Source of the DNA: JAJTHC01 sp044348005
Lineage (GTDB): Bacteria; Cyanobacteriota; Vampirovibrionia; Vampirovibrionales; JAJTHC01
Length of the DNA stretch: 64,000 nucleotides
Assembly: GCA_044348005.1 (NCBI GenBank)
Contig: JBIKTR010000009.1
Location: 1-64,000 of the forward strand
Reading direction: 5' to 3'
Part shown: positions 35,421-44,745 of the stretch, piece after piece
Layout: every line of letters starts with the position of its first letter
Position numbering within the stretch: position 1 is the first letter of the stretch
Made by a program: the position numbers and the translations under genes
Notes under the pieces: model-generated
What the model was told of the DNA's origin: nothing
What the model saw: the letters and a program-made list of their open reading frames with translations, nothing else
The model's database searches: none

Positions 35421-35717
35421 ATGAAACAGTCAAAATCGGACGTCTTAAAGCGTTTAATCTTGTTAAAGCCTAGCTTGCAAGAAGATTACGGCATTGAACA
35501 TTTGTGGTTGTTCGGTTCAGTGGCACGAGATGAAGCCACTGAAACCAGCGATGTCGATTTGTTGTATCAACCCAGCAAGCCCTTGGGTTTAGAATTGATG
35601 ACCTTGTGGAACCTGTTAGAAGAACAGTTGGGTTGCAAAGTTGATTTAGGGGACTTGCGTTATGTCAAGGCTCGCTTGAAAGACGCCATTGCAAAGGACT
35701 TATTTGATGTTTTCTAA
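35421..35717 (+). CDS. minimal nucleotidyltransferase (MNT/MntA-like)
   Basis: A 98-aa protein of the minimal nucleotidyltransferase family. The active site FGSVARDEATETSDVDLL (residues 31-48) gives the GSxxR and SDxDL motifs with Asp44 and Asp46; a third acidic residue is likely in KVDLGD. Known members are antitoxins that AMPylate HEPN toxins (HepT). No HEPN gene is adjacent; instead a GIY-YIG protein follows 32 bp downstream on the same strand. It may be an orphan antitoxin or pair with an unusual partner. Confidence 0.85.
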   Translation: MKQSKSDVLKRLILLKPSLQEDYGIEHLWLFGSVARDEATETSDVDLLYQPSKPLGLELMTLWNLLEEQLGCKVDLGDLRYVKARLKDAIAKDLFDVF

Positions 35718-35749
35718 AGGAACAGATTTAAAAAGGGACGCTTAAATAC

Positions 35750-36721
35750 ATGCAAGCAAAAAAGAATAACGGTAAAACTTTAACACTTTTCCTCGTTCAA
35801 GGAGATTCTACAGGATCTATTCAAGTAGGGATTAAAGGGGATACTTTAAAACTTGTCTCTTTACCTAAAAATCATCTTTCAGATTATATGTCTGAAAGTG
35901 ATATAGGAAGAGGGTTTTATCTCTTAGTCCAACAAAACCCTAATGTGGCTCAACCTTTTAGTGTTTATGTGGGAGAAAGTAAAGACTTACTCACCCGTAT
36001 GACACGCCATAAAGCGGATACAAATAAAGAGTTTGAACGCATTATTTTAGCCTATACCAGTGACAATGAACTTAATACAGACCATACCCGTTATATTGAA
36101 GAAACGCTCATTAAGTTTTGTAAGATTCACCCTTTAGTAGATTCCACCAACGGAAATAATGGACAAGCAAGTCCCCTTCAACCTAGTGACAAAGCGTATT
36201 GTGACAATCTATTAGAACAATTTGTCTTGGTGCTTTCAGCCTTAGGATATTACTTTATCAAAGATTGGGGGCTAGCCCCCAGTGAACTCAAGGCTCGTTA
36301 TGCGTCTATGCCTACTGTAACGACTTCACAAGCATTAGCTACTCCTCTGATTTTAGAAAATCAAACACCAGAAGAGAGTCTTCAAGAGATTGAGACGCTA
36401 GAGCAACAAGAAAGTCGTAAAGTTCGCAACGAGAAAATCTCTGAGTCTGTTAAAAAAAACGGGTTAAGTTACTTAAGTAACTTAAAGCTCTCCGAGTCTG
36501 TCAAAAAGACATGGGAAGATCCCATTGTGCGTCAAAAACGTGGTGAACATCATGCTGTTAAAGTTGAGAACTACGGAGAGTTCAGTTCTGTTGCAGACGC
36601 TTTTCGAAAACTGGATTTACCAATGAATAAGCACAAAGAATTCCGATTAAAGCTTAAGGCTGAAAAGACTCAAACATTCCGTTTTGAAGATAAAGAATAC
36701 ATTTTCAAATTGATCGAGTAG
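35750..36721 (+). CDS. GIY-YIG nuclease-domain protein with a C-terminal NUMOD-like DNA-binding region
   Basis: A 323-aa protein. Residues 10-48 form a beta-rich lead (LTLFLVQGDSTGSIQVGI). The GIY-YIG core follows: GFYLL at 55-59 and VYVGE at 72-76 replace the GIY and YIG strands, with Arg83, Arg86/His87 and Glu117/Glu118 (YIEETLI) as expected catalytic residues. This order matches GIY-YIG proteins seen near restriction systems. Residues 230-323 contain two SESVKK blocks like NUMOD3 and YGEFSSVADAFRKL, like the DNA-contact modules of homing endonucleases. Its coding sequence is AT-richer than neighbours, suggesting transfer. It converges with polA, 23 bp apart. Confidence 0.75.
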   Translation: MQAKKNNGKTLTLFLVQGDSTGSIQVGIKGDTLKLVSLPKNHLSDYMSESDIGRGFYLLVQQNPNVAQPFSVYVGESKDLLTRMTRHKADTNKEFERIILAYTSDNELNTDHTRYIEETLIKFCKIHPLVDSTNGNNGQASPLQPSDKAYCDNLLEQFVLVLSALGYYFIKDWGLAPSELKARYASMPTVTTSQALATPLILENQTPEESLQEIETLEQQESRKVRNEKISESVKKNGLSYLSNLKLSESVKKTWEDPIVRQKRGEHHAVKVENYGEFSSVADAFRKLDLPMNKHKEFRLKLKAEKTQTFRFEDKEYIFKLIE

Positions 36722-36744
36722 TAGGCGAAAAATAGACGAAGCCC

Positions 36745-39708
36745 CTACCCAAGCTCCCCCCAGTGATGCCCCACCGCTAGATCCACCACCAAAGGCACTC
36801 GCAAGGGTTGCTCGCACTCCATCGCCCAACGTATCGCCGTTTGCGTCGCTTCCACCTCGTTCGGGGGGGCTTCTAACACCAGTTCATCATGCACCTGTAA
36901 CAGCACACGGCTATGCAATCCGTCGGCTTTTAGGCGTTTGTTCAGGCGTAACATCGCAATTTTTAGCAGTTCGGCGGCCGCCCCCTGCACAGGCGTGTTG
37001 AAGCTCGCACGTTCCGCAAACTCTCGAATGCTTTTGTTACCACTATTGAGATCACGGCTTAAATCCCGCTTACGACCAAACATCGTGGTGCCAAAGCCCG
37101 TTTCGTGAGCCGTTTCAATGGTATCCGCAATCCATCGCTTCACATCAGGGTAGGTCCTAAAATAGCGGTTGATGAAGTCTTGAGCTTCGGCGTAAGGCAC
37201 GCCAATTTGTTGAGACAAGCCATGAGCCGTTTGACCATACACAATGCCAAAATTGACGGATTTTGCCGCATAACGCTGTTCTTTCGTAACCGCTTCAATC
37301 GGCACGCCAAAGACGAGGCTGGCGGTTGCCGTGTGAATATCCGCCCCACTTTGAAAGGCGTCAATCATGTGTTTATCTTGACACAAGTGGGCCAAAATCC
37401 GCAGTTCGATCTGTGAATAGTCGGCTGAAATGAGTTGCCAACCCTCTTCGGCGACAAAAGCTTCACGAATCCGTTGCCCCCAGGTGGAGCGTACGGGTAT
37501 GTTCTGCAAGTTCGGATCGCTGGATGATAAACGCCCTGTTGCCGTAATAATCTGGTTAAAACTCGTGTGGAGCCGTCCTGTTTGGGATTTGACAAGCAAC
37601 GGTAGGGTATCCACATAGGTGGATTTGAGCTTAAACAACTGGCGATAATCCAGCAAAATCTGAATAATGGGATGCTCCCCAATCAAGGATTCCAGCACCT
37701 TACTGTCGGTAGAATAGCTTTTAGTCGCCGTTTTTCGCTTGGGCTGAATGCCCAGTTGGTCAAAGAGCAATTCCCCCACCTGCTTCGGCGAATTCAGGTT
37801 AATCGGGGTTTCGCTATAGGTTTGGGCTTGCGTGGCTAAGGTCTCGACTTGGGCATCCAATTCTTGAGCCAAGGCTTGCAAAGGGGCTTTTTCTAGACGA
37901 ATGCCGTTGTATTCCAGTTCCGCCAACACCCACGTCAATGGGTTTTCAATCTCGTAAAAGAGGCTCGCTAAATCAGGCTGTGCGGCTAAACGTTGACTAA
38001 ACAGAACCGCCAAACACCACGTGGCATACGTGTCCGACGCGCCATAGGGAGCCGCCTTGTCAATCGGCACATCCGCAAAGGTGATTTGCTTCTTGCCTTT
38101 TTTACCGATAAGTTCATCGATGGGGGTCATGGCAAAATCGAGTTCACGCTCGCCCAATCCTTTGAGTCCGTGCTTGTTTTCAGGGGCGAGTACATAGCTC
38201 ATAATCATGGTGTCTAGCACAGGCGAAGCCAGCTCAATACCCCAGTGACGTGTACAATTGCGTTCATATTTTAGGTTGTGAATGAGCTTGAGAATGGAGC
38301 CGTCTTCTAAAAAGGCCTTGAGTAAGGGAAACGCCTCGTCATAAGGGATTTGCCGTTGAGCATCGGCATCACTGAGTAAATCCGCCACATGAGCCAAGGG
38401 AACGTACACATTTTGCAAGTGGATGTCACCATTCGACGTGACGGCGTCGTAAGTGGTGGGGGCATCTTTCAAATGCAAGACATTTTTCGCCGTAAAGTGT
38501 GATTTGGCGAGACCTTTGCCCCAGCTCAAGCCAAACCCAACCAGTTCAACGTCATGCACATTTAAGCCTGTGGTTTCGACATCAAAGGCACAAATGCCGT
38601 AATCGTCCTTAATTTCTTTAAAAATGGCGTCAAGGCGAGCCAAATCTTGCACGACTTCATAGCTAAACGGTGGAAACGTAATTTTTGGCAATGCGACCGT
38701 TTCAGACGTTTGCTCTGCTTTGGCTTCTTCCACGACCTCTTCCACAAGGGAACCGTCTGTTTTAAGGCTCAAGAGTTTCGTCCACTTGGGTAAATTGCGT
38801 TGAAAGGTTCTGAAATTATAGGTATCAAAGTAGGCTCCCAAGGCTTCGGCGGAGGCGTCACTACTGCCTAAATGGGCATGGTCTAAATCAGGCACGACAT
38901 CCAAATCACGCACGATAATCGCTAGTTTTTTGGACAAAAACGCCATGTCTCGTCCGTCTTCCAACTTGCGTTTGACCCCTGCAGGCGTGATTTCGTCTAA
39001 GTGGGCGTAGATGTTTTCAAGGCTGTAATAGGCATCCAAGAGTTTAGCGGCGGTTTTGTCACCAATGCCTTTAACACCGGGGATGTTATCGCTGGCATCG
39101 CCTTTGAGTCCTTTGAAGTCGGCGACTTGTTCAGGCGTGACGCCCCACTTGTTGATGACGCCGTCCCAATCGTAAACCGTTAAACCATCTTGCGTATTGC
39201 GAGCAGGAATCAAAATGTTGATGCGGTTGTCTCGGTCGATCATTTGAAAACTGTCTTGATCGCCTGTCAACACATCCACATGCCAATCGGGGTAGCTGTC
39301 GATGATTTTTTTAGACAAGGTGCCAATCACATCATCGGCTTCAACGCCAGCGATGCGAAACACAGGCAAGCCCAAGGCGTCGATGCCTTCATAAAGCACA
39401 TCCATTTGTTGACGCATGTCTTCAGGCATACTGCTACGGTTGGCTTTATAGTCGGGGTACCAGTCAGTGCGAAAGCTTTCACGAGCCACATCAAAAGCGA
39501 AAACCAGAGCATCGGGCTGACGTTGATTAAGCAGTTGAAAAATGGCATTGAAAAAGCCATACACCGCCCACGTGGGGATGTCGTCACTGTTTCGCATTTG
39601 GGTCCGTTCCAAGGCGAAATACATGCGATACGCTAGGGCGTGGCCATCCACCAACACGACAGTTTTAGGTTTGACAAGTGTATGCTGAGTCATGCGGTTT
39701 GTCCTCAT
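36745..39708 (-). CDS. polA: DNA polymerase I
   Basis: PolA fills gaps and removes RNA primers. The 987-aa protein has all three domains: a 5'-3' exonuclease (LVDGHALAYRMYFAL; AGVEADDVIGTL; GDASDNIPGVKGIGDKTAAKLL), a 3'-5' exonuclease with intact acidic residues (CAFDVETTGLN, LIHNLKYERN), and the polymerase (SADYSQIELRILAHL, KSVNFGIVYGQTAHGLSQQ, QVHDELVLEAP). The proofreading site is intact, unlike in many Gram-positive PolA proteins. The GIY-YIG gene ends 23 bp from its stop. Confidence 0.97.
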   Translation of the reverse strand: MRTNRMTQHTLVKPKTVVLVDGHALAYRMYFALERTQMRNSDDIPTWAVYGFFNAIFQLLNQRQPDALVFAFDVARESFRTDWYPDYKANRSSMPEDMRQQMDVLYEGIDALGLPVFRIAGVEADDVIGTLSKKIIDSYPDWHVDVLTGDQDSFQMIDRDNRINILIPARNTQDGLTVYDWDGVINKWGVTPEQVADFKGLKGDASDNIPGVKGIGDKTAAKLLDAYYSLENIYAHLDEITPAGVKRKLEDGRDMAFLSKKLAIIVRDLDVVPDLDHAHLGSSDASAEALGAYFDTYNFRTFQRNLPKWTKLLSLKTDGSLVEEVVEEAKAEQTSETVALPKITFPPFSYEVVQDLARLDAIFKEIKDDYGICAFDVETTGLNVHDVELVGFGLSWGKGLAKSHFTAKNVLHLKDAPTTYDAVTSNGDIHLQNVYVPLAHVADLLSDADAQRQIPYDEAFPLLKAFLEDGSILKLIHNLKYERNCTRHWGIELASPVLDTMIMSYVLAPENKHGLKGLGERELDFAMTPIDELIGKKGKKQITFADVPIDKAAPYGASDTYATWCLAVLFSQRLAAQPDLASLFYEIENPLTWVLAELEYNGIRLEKAPLQALAQELDAQVETLATQAQTYSETPINLNSPKQVGELLFDQLGIQPKRKTATKSYSTDSKVLESLIGEHPIIQILLDYRQLFKLKSTYVDTLPLLVKSQTGRLHTSFNQIITATGRLSSSDPNLQNIPVRSTWGQRIREAFVAEEGWQLISADYSQIELRILAHLCQDKHMIDAFQSGADIHTATASLVFGVPIEAVTKEQRYAAKSVNFGIVYGQTAHGLSQQIGVPYAEAQDFINRYFRTYPDVKRWIADTIETAHETGFGTTMFGRKRDLSRDLNSGNKSIREFAERASFNTPVQGAAAELLKIAMLRLNKRLKADGLHSRVLLQVHDELVLEAPPNEVEATQTAIRWAMECEQPLRVPLVVDLAVGHHWGELG

Positions 39709-39767
39709 TGATCAATAGGGCTACATCGCTTTAGTATAGTACAAACACGGCATTGAACAGGATTCTT

Positions 39768-40829
39768 TTACACGTGAACACATTCAACAGACGCCTTGAA
39801 AAAGCGTCCTGCGTCCATTTCTTTTAACGCGTCTTCTAGGTTTGCTAAAGCAACCGTCGCACTAATCAACGGGCGAGGATCCACCTGCCTAGTCGCCAGT
39901 AAATCAAAGGCACGCTTCACTTCTTTAGGCGTATGGTGAAACAAACTATACAACGTGATTTCATCATAATGCACCCGCTTGGTGTCAAGGGTAATCGTAC
40001 TTCCGCCGCTACAGCCGGCAAACCAATGCACTTTCCCTCCACGTCGGCATAATTGCACCGCTTTTTCCCATGTTTCAGGCAAGCCGACCGCTTCAATCAC
40101 AGCATCCCACCCACGGCCTTGGGGACTAAAGTCTTGCACCAAAGCAGGGGCATCCAAGCCTTCGGCGATAGAAATCGTTTGAACGGCGCCTCCAAAGGAT
40201 TTCGCCATGTCTAGCTTCATCGGCGTGCGAGCCACTGCGGTGACGTTTGCTCCCAAAAGCGTCGCCACTTTCACGATCAATTGCCCAATCGGGCCTAAGC
40301 CTAGCACCAGCACGTTATCCCCTGCTTGAATGCCAATGCCATGCACGGCACGAATCGCTACAGCCAGTGGCTCCGTAAAGGCGGCAATTTCAAAAGGCAA
40401 GTCATCGGGCAGGAGGTGTGTATTATAGCGCGCAATTTTTTCAGGAATGATAATATATTCCGCATACGCCCCGTTCAACAATTTTAAGTGTTCGCATAGA
40501 TTATACTGTGCTTTGTCGCAGTAAAAGCAGTCGTAACAGGGGGCTGAATTGGCCGAAACCACACGGTCGCCTAGTTTCCATTGTGTGACACCTTCACCTA
40601 AGCTCACAACAGTCCCCGCAAACTCATGCCCAAAGGGACTCGGCAATTGCCCCAACAACACAGGATGCCCACGCCGATAGCATTTTAAATCGGTTCCACA
40701 CGTTAAGGCGTGATGCACCTTGACCAGCAGTTCCCCTGCTTGAGGCGTGGGAACCTCCACCGTTTCATAACGAAGATCTAAAGGGGCATGAAACATCATG
40801 GCGTGCATGGTTTTCGGTATAGACATCAT
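39768..40829 (-). CDS. zinc-dependent medium-chain dehydrogenase (polyol/threonine type)
   Basis: A 353-aa MDR-family NAD(P) oxidoreductase. The catalytic zinc site is in LTCGTDLKCYRRGH and PFGHEFAG; the structural zinc cysteines are in APCYDCFYCDKAQYNLC. The Rossmann motif is VLVLGLGPIGQL. Family members oxidise sorbitol, threonine, galactitol or other secondary alcohols; the substrate cannot be read from sequence. It lies 53 bp downstream of a short-chain dehydrogenase on the same strand, suggesting a two-gene unit acting on related substrates. Confidence 0.85.
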   Translation of the reverse strand: MMSIPKTMHAMMFHAPLDLRYETVEVPTPQAGELLVKVHHALTCGTDLKCYRRGHPVLLGQLPSPFGHEFAGTVVSLGEGVTQWKLGDRVVSANSAPCYDCFYCDKAQYNLCEHLKLLNGAYAEYIIIPEKIARYNTHLLPDDLPFEIAAFTEPLAVAIRAVHGIGIQAGDNVLVLGLGPIGQLIVKVATLLGANVTAVARTPMKLDMAKSFGGAVQTISIAEGLDAPALVQDFSPQGRGWDAVIEAVGLPETWEKAVQLCRRGGKVHWFAGCSGGSTITLDTKRVHYDEITLYSLFHHTPKEVKRAFDLLATRQVDPRPLISATVALANLEDALKEMDAGRFFKASVECVHV

Positions 40830-40882
40830 TGCTTTCCCTTATCGAGACACCGTCGATACGCCTAATGGAATGCCCTCAGTGC

Positions 40883-41674
40883 TTAAACGGTGGCTCCGCC
40901 GTCAATGGTGACCACTTCACCTTGCATATACGTATTGCGATCTGAGGCCAAGAAGACCGCAAATTCGGCCAAGTCTTCAGGATTACCCAAACGTCCTTTT
41001 GGTACCCAGTCCGTGTAAATGCCCAACAGTTTTTCAGGCAACGAATGCCCTAAGTCCGTGTTGAACATGCCTGCGGCGATCGCATTAACCGTAATGCCAA
41101 AACCCACCGCTTCACGCGCCAAGCCCTTTGTAAAGCCCACCACCGCGGCTTTAGACGTCGAATAATGCACGGACGTTGGCATACAACGTTGTGCCGCAAT
41201 CGATGTAATGTTGACGATGTTGCCCTTGCGTTGCTTCATCATTTGCTTTAAAACGGGTTTGGTCATGTAATACAAGCCATTGACGTTGGTGTCAATAATA
41301 CTGTGCCAAGACGCTTCTGTTGTGGTGACGAAATTGTCGGCTTTATTGATCGCCGCATTGTTGATGAGAATATCAATCCCACCCCACTCTTCAGTGAGTT
41401 CTTTGACCATGTTTTTAATGCCATCACGATCCGTTACCGAAACCTTAAAGGCTTTGCCTTTACTGCCGTGGGCTTCAATCAAACGAAGTGTGTCTTGAGC
41501 CGCTTCGTCGTTATTGTTGTAATTAAACGCCACCAACGCCCCTTCACGAGCAAACACGGCACACAAGGCTTTGCCAATCCCACGAGATCCACCCGTAATA
41601 ATGGCACGTTTACCTTTAAGCAAGCCTGCTGAAGGAAATTGAGACGAGGGGGAATCTGGTGCGTTCATCATCAT
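40883..41674 (-). CDS. short-chain dehydrogenase/reductase (FabG-like)
   Basis: A 263-aa classical SDR. The cofactor motif is TGGSRGIGKAL, followed by NNAA, and the catalytic triad is Ser in NITSIAA with YSTSK supplying Tyr and Lys. The C-terminal VVTIDGGATV is typical. It resembles FabG (3-oxoacyl-ACP reductase), but no fab gene is near and a zinc dehydrogenase follows, so a catabolic or sugar-alcohol reductase role is as likely. The N-terminus has about 20 extra residues (MMMNAPDSPSSQF). Confidence 0.85.
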   Translation of the reverse strand: MMMNAPDSPSSQFPSAGLLKGKRAIITGGSRGIGKALCAVFAREGALVAFNYNNNDEAAQDTLRLIEAHGSKGKAFKVSVTDRDGIKNMVKELTEEWGGIDILINNAAINKADNFVTTTEASWHSIIDTNVNGLYYMTKPVLKQMMKQRKGNIVNITSIAAQRCMPTSVHYSTSKAAVVGFTKGLAREAVGFGITVNAIAAGMFNTDLGHSLPEKLLGIYTDWVPKGRLGNPEDLAEFAVFLASDRNTYMQGEVVTIDGGATV

Positions 41675-41900
41675 AGAAGGGATACCTTTTTAAACTTAAC
41701 ACGAAAGGTGAGTTTTATTTATTGAGACCCACAACGTTTAAGTCTCATTCCAATTAACGTGTATCAAACCACAAAGACACTTAGAATGCAAATCAACAAT
41801 TTTATGGCAGGATGTTCTCAACATGTTAAAACCCGTCAAACCCCGCTCAAACTAGTCAGTGCCAAAACCCCCAAATTCCTTTACACTACAGGTATTATGT

Positions 41901-42081
41901 TATAGAAGACTCTGCGAAAGTCTTTTTGCTTTGTTCCTCCTCCCTTAGGTCGCACGCCTCGCCTATGGCGGGCTATGCTAGGAGGAGGGACACCAGCTCT
42001 GACGAGGCATCCCGAATCCCTCACCCCAACCCTTTCCCTAAGGGAGAGGGAGTAAAACGCCCTTTCGCAAAGCTTTCTATA
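41901..42081. repeat. family 2 MITE-like repeat, full copy
   Basis: This 181-bp element starts TATAGAAGACTCTGCGAAAG and ends CTTTCGCAAAGCTTTCTATA. The interior contains CTCACCCCAACCC and an AGGGAGAGGGAG block, common words in bacterial intergenic repeats. It lies between the SDR gene and folC, ending 40 bp before the folC start. The rest of the 41675-42121 gap shows nothing clear. Confidence 0.75.
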
Positions 42082-42121
42082 GCAGTTCCCCCTTGTATTC
42101 ATCGTCGTTGAAAGTGCAATA

Positions 42122-43477
42122 ATGCCTACATTTCTTGAAACACTGAATCGCCTCAACATCGGACGCCTACGACTCGGCACAGAACCCGTGCTAAACATTT
42201 TAGAACTCTTGGGGCATCCCCAAGAACTGGTGCCGACCATTCATGTGGCCGGCACCAACGGCAAGGGAAGCGTCACGCATATGACGGTGGCTGGCTTGTT
42301 GAGTCAAGGCCTAAAAGTGGGGAGTATTCATAGCCCACATCTCATGCACCCGCGTGAACGGATTTGTTTGAATAATATGCCTCTTTCTGAAGAGGCCTTT
42401 GAACGTTACGGCCTTCAATTGTGGACACGACTAGAACAGTTGATCGGTGACTTTAAGGAAGATCACCCAGAATGGCCCACCTATTTCGAGTTTATGGTGA
42501 TTTTGGCCTTTTACGTGTTTAAGCATGAACATGTCGATGTCACCGTGTTGGAAACTGGCTTGGGCGGAAGGCTCGATGCGACAAACGTGGTGTCGAATCC
42601 TATTTTAACCGTGATTACCAGTATTGCGTATGATCACATGGACAGGCTTGGCGACACGCTAGAAGCAATCGCCACTGAAAAAGCAGGCATTTTAAGGGCA
42701 GGCGTACCGCTGGTTTTAGGCCCCCACTTGCCAGATGAAGCCCGCAACGTGATCTACCAAATCGCCAAAGCCAACCATGTGGAACCCATTATTGAAACCA
42801 CTCATGATGCTCTAGTGGTGGAAGACGCCTTGACGCCAAATGGTACACAACGCATTCGCAACATGGTCAGCCGTGAACGTTTGGAATTGGGATTGTTGGG
42901 GCATTTTCAGTTGAAGAATCTCGCGACGGTTTTGGGGATTTTGAGCGTGCTTCAGCGAGAAGGCATCGTGAGTGATGCCAAGGCTTTTTGCCATGCCTTA
43001 AAGCACTGCCATTGGCCAGGGCGCTTTGATTTTCAAGCCCACGCCCGCGTGTTGTTAGACGGCGCCCATAACGATGAAGGCTTGCACGCCCTAAGCATCG
43101 GGTTGGATGACACCTTCCCTCAGCACGGGTTGTATTGGATGCTTTCCCTACGGAACAACCGTCCCGTCCACGTCCTAGAAAAGCTTCTTCGTAAAGAAGC
43201 CCACCGGACCTATGGCGTTTTGTTGACGTGCCCCACGTCGCAGGACGCGGGCTTGTTTCACGCGCCACAAGTATTGAGGCAGCACTTGAGAGACGCCTTG
43301 CCTGAATTAAAGACGCGTCCCCTGTGGGCGGCGTCCGATCCTCAAACCGCGTGGTGGATGCTGGATCGTTTAATGAAGTCTCATGCCAGCACAAACGGCT
43401 ATGCTCAACCCTTAAGCGTGGTGGCAGGCTCCTTGTATCAGCTAGGCGATGTGTATCCTCTTATAGTATTTAAATAA
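42122..43477 (+). CDS. folC: folylpolyglutamate / dihydrofolate synthase
   Basis: FolC adds glutamate to dihydropteroate and folates with ATP. The P-loop HVAGTNGKGSVTHM, IHSPHLMHPRERICLNN, VTVLETGLGGRLDATNVV, SIAYDHMDRLGDTLEAIATEKAGI and LLDGAHNDEGLHAL are all family blocks. It is 451 aa. The last four codons (IVFK) and the TAA stop lie inside a family 1 repeat that begins at 43462, so the insertion replaced the original C-terminus by a few residues. The catalytic core is unaffected. Confidence 0.93.
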   Translation: MPTFLETLNRLNIGRLRLGTEPVLNILELLGHPQELVPTIHVAGTNGKGSVTHMTVAGLLSQGLKVGSIHSPHLMHPRERICLNNMPLSEEAFERYGLQLWTRLEQLIGDFKEDHPEWPTYFEFMVILAFYVFKHEHVDVTVLETGLGGRLDATNVVSNPILTVITSIAYDHMDRLGDTLEAIATEKAGILRAGVPLVLGPHLPDEARNVIYQIAKANHVEPIIETTHDALVVEDALTPNGTQRIRNMVSRERLELGLLGHFQLKNLATVLGILSVLQREGIVSDAKAFCHALKHCHWPGRFDFQAHARVLLDGAHNDEGLHALSIGLDDTFPQHGLYWMLSLRNNRPVHVLEKLLRKEAHRTYGVLLTCPTSQDAGLFHAPQVLRQHLRDALPELKTRPLWAASDPQTAWWMLDRLMKSHASTNGYAQPLSVVAGSLYQLGDVYPLIVFK

Positions 43478-43611
43478 ATAACCATACGTTGTCTCTTCGT
43501 TGTCGCACAGGTTTTTTTGTTTGGTTATGTAGGTCTCACTACACGCCCGCACAAAAAAAATCTAAGCTCCTAGAATAGCCTAACGTCTGCTTGATTCTTT
43601 AAAACACTATA
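43462..43611. repeat. family 1 MITE-like repeat, copy 3 (overlaps folC end)
   Basis: A 150-bp copy starting TATAGTATTTAAATAA and ending TTTAAAACACTATA. The first 16 bases supply the last codons and stop of folC. It shares its terminal TATA with the adjacent family 2 element. This copy is more diverged inside than copies 1, 2 and 4. Confidence 0.78.
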
Positions 43612-43812
43612 GAAAGCTCTGCAAAAGTCCCATTCGGCGAATCTTCTGTGCACGAAGCGTGAGTGATTGCAAGCAATCAACAAAACAAGCCGTTGTTCGC
43701 TTTGCGAGTGATTGCAAGCAATCAGCGTTATGTAGTAGGTCTACACGCCTCAAAAGCCGTTTATTTTTCCTTGAATCTTCATCCGACTTGAACTTTTGCA
43801 GAGCTTTCTATA
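43608..43812. repeat. family 2 MITE-like repeat, full copy (overlaps ftsY end)
   Basis: A 205-bp element with near-perfect terminal inverted repeats: TATAGAAAGCTCTGCAAAAG at the left and CTTTTGCAGAGCTTTCTATA at the right. Inside, GAGTGATTGCAAGCAATCA occurs twice. The right tip supplies the TAG stop of ftsY (43808-43810, minus strand). Confidence 0.82.
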
Positions 43813-44743
43813 TTAACGAGTTTAAATAAGACTCCGCTTCAAATAGATGAAGCGCCTCTTTCGATTCACCCGCGGTGACATAAATCGTGGGAATCTTCGT
43901 GTGATGAGCAATGGAAAGCAACGCCCCTCCCTTGGCGGAAGCGTCGAGCTTCGTGCAGATTAATCCATCCATATGTACCGCTTCATTAAATTGCTTAACT
44001 TGGGGCAAGGCATTTTTGCCTGTGGTCCCGTCAATCACCAAAAGACTTTTGAAGCTATAACGCAACCCTTCATGTCCTTCTAACGCTTTAAGAAGGCTAC
44101 GCTTGACTTTTGCTAATTCTTCCATGAGTGGGGCATCCACATGCAAACGCCCTGAAGTGTCCACCAAAATAACCGTTTTGCGTTTGTTTAAAGCGTGTTG
44201 TGCCAAGGCCTTTTCAACCCCTTGAAAAGCCACCGCTGAAGGAGCATTGCCTTGGCTTTGTTCTTGCGTAAAATACGGCACGCCAAGTCGCTGGCACCAC
44301 AAAACGAGTTGAGCATCTGCCGCGGCGCGAAAGGTGTCTGTGCCAATGACAAAGACATGATGTTCCCTAAAAGCATGAGCCAATTTGGCGAGGGTGGTTG
44401 TTTTACCTGAACCATTGACCCCACAAAGCATTAACACCACGACATCCTTAGACGCCAACAACGTCTCTGGTTCAAAACCTTGATCCGTGTCCAGCATGGG
44501 GGCAAGTGCTTCCATAATGGCGGGGGGCCAGGCGTTTGGGCCTTCACGGGCGAGCCTTTTTTTTTGGGCGTTTAAGGCTTCAAGTACGGCTTGAATACTG
44601 GCGCCATCTACATCTGCACGAAACAACGCTTCTTCAAGGGATTCTAAGCGATCTTCAAAGTACTGTTCGCTCGTTTCGGGCGTAGGACTTTGGCGAAACG
44701 ATTCAAACAAGGCGTGGGTTTTGCAAAGTAAAGTCGCCCACAT
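43808..44743 (-). CDS. ftsY: signal recognition particle receptor FtsY (NG domain)
   Basis: FtsY docks SRP-ribosome complexes at the membrane. The 311-aa protein is essentially the NG domain without the acidic A region. An N helical bundle spans 1-95. The GTPase motifs are GVNGSGKTTTLAKLA (108-122), TDTFRAAADAQL, VDTSGRLHVD and TKLDASAKGG. Its stop codon lies within a family 2 repeat. The final residues NSLI could therefore be partly altered. It follows nusB on the same strand with only 2 bp between. Confidence 0.93.
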   Translation of the reverse strand: MWATLLCKTHALFESFRQSPTPETSEQYFEDRLESLEEALFRADVDGASIQAVLEALNAQKKRLAREGPNAWPPAIMEALAPMLDTDQGFEPETLLASKDVVVLMLCGVNGSGKTTTLAKLAHAFREHHVFVIGTDTFRAAADAQLVLWCQRLGVPYFTQEQSQGNAPSAVAFQGVEKALAQHALNKRKTVILVDTSGRLHVDAPLMEELAKVKRSLLKALEGHEGLRYSFKSLLVIDGTTGKNALPQVKQFNEAVHMDGLICTKLDASAKGGALLSIAHHTKIPTIYVTAGESKEALHLFEAESYLNSLI

Positions 44744-44745
44744 GA

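Noticed and set aside
43670..43730. Repeated GAGTGATTGCAAGCAATCA considered as a CRISPR-like repeat
   Set aside because: Only two copies, unequal spacing, inside a family 2 element and no cas gene.
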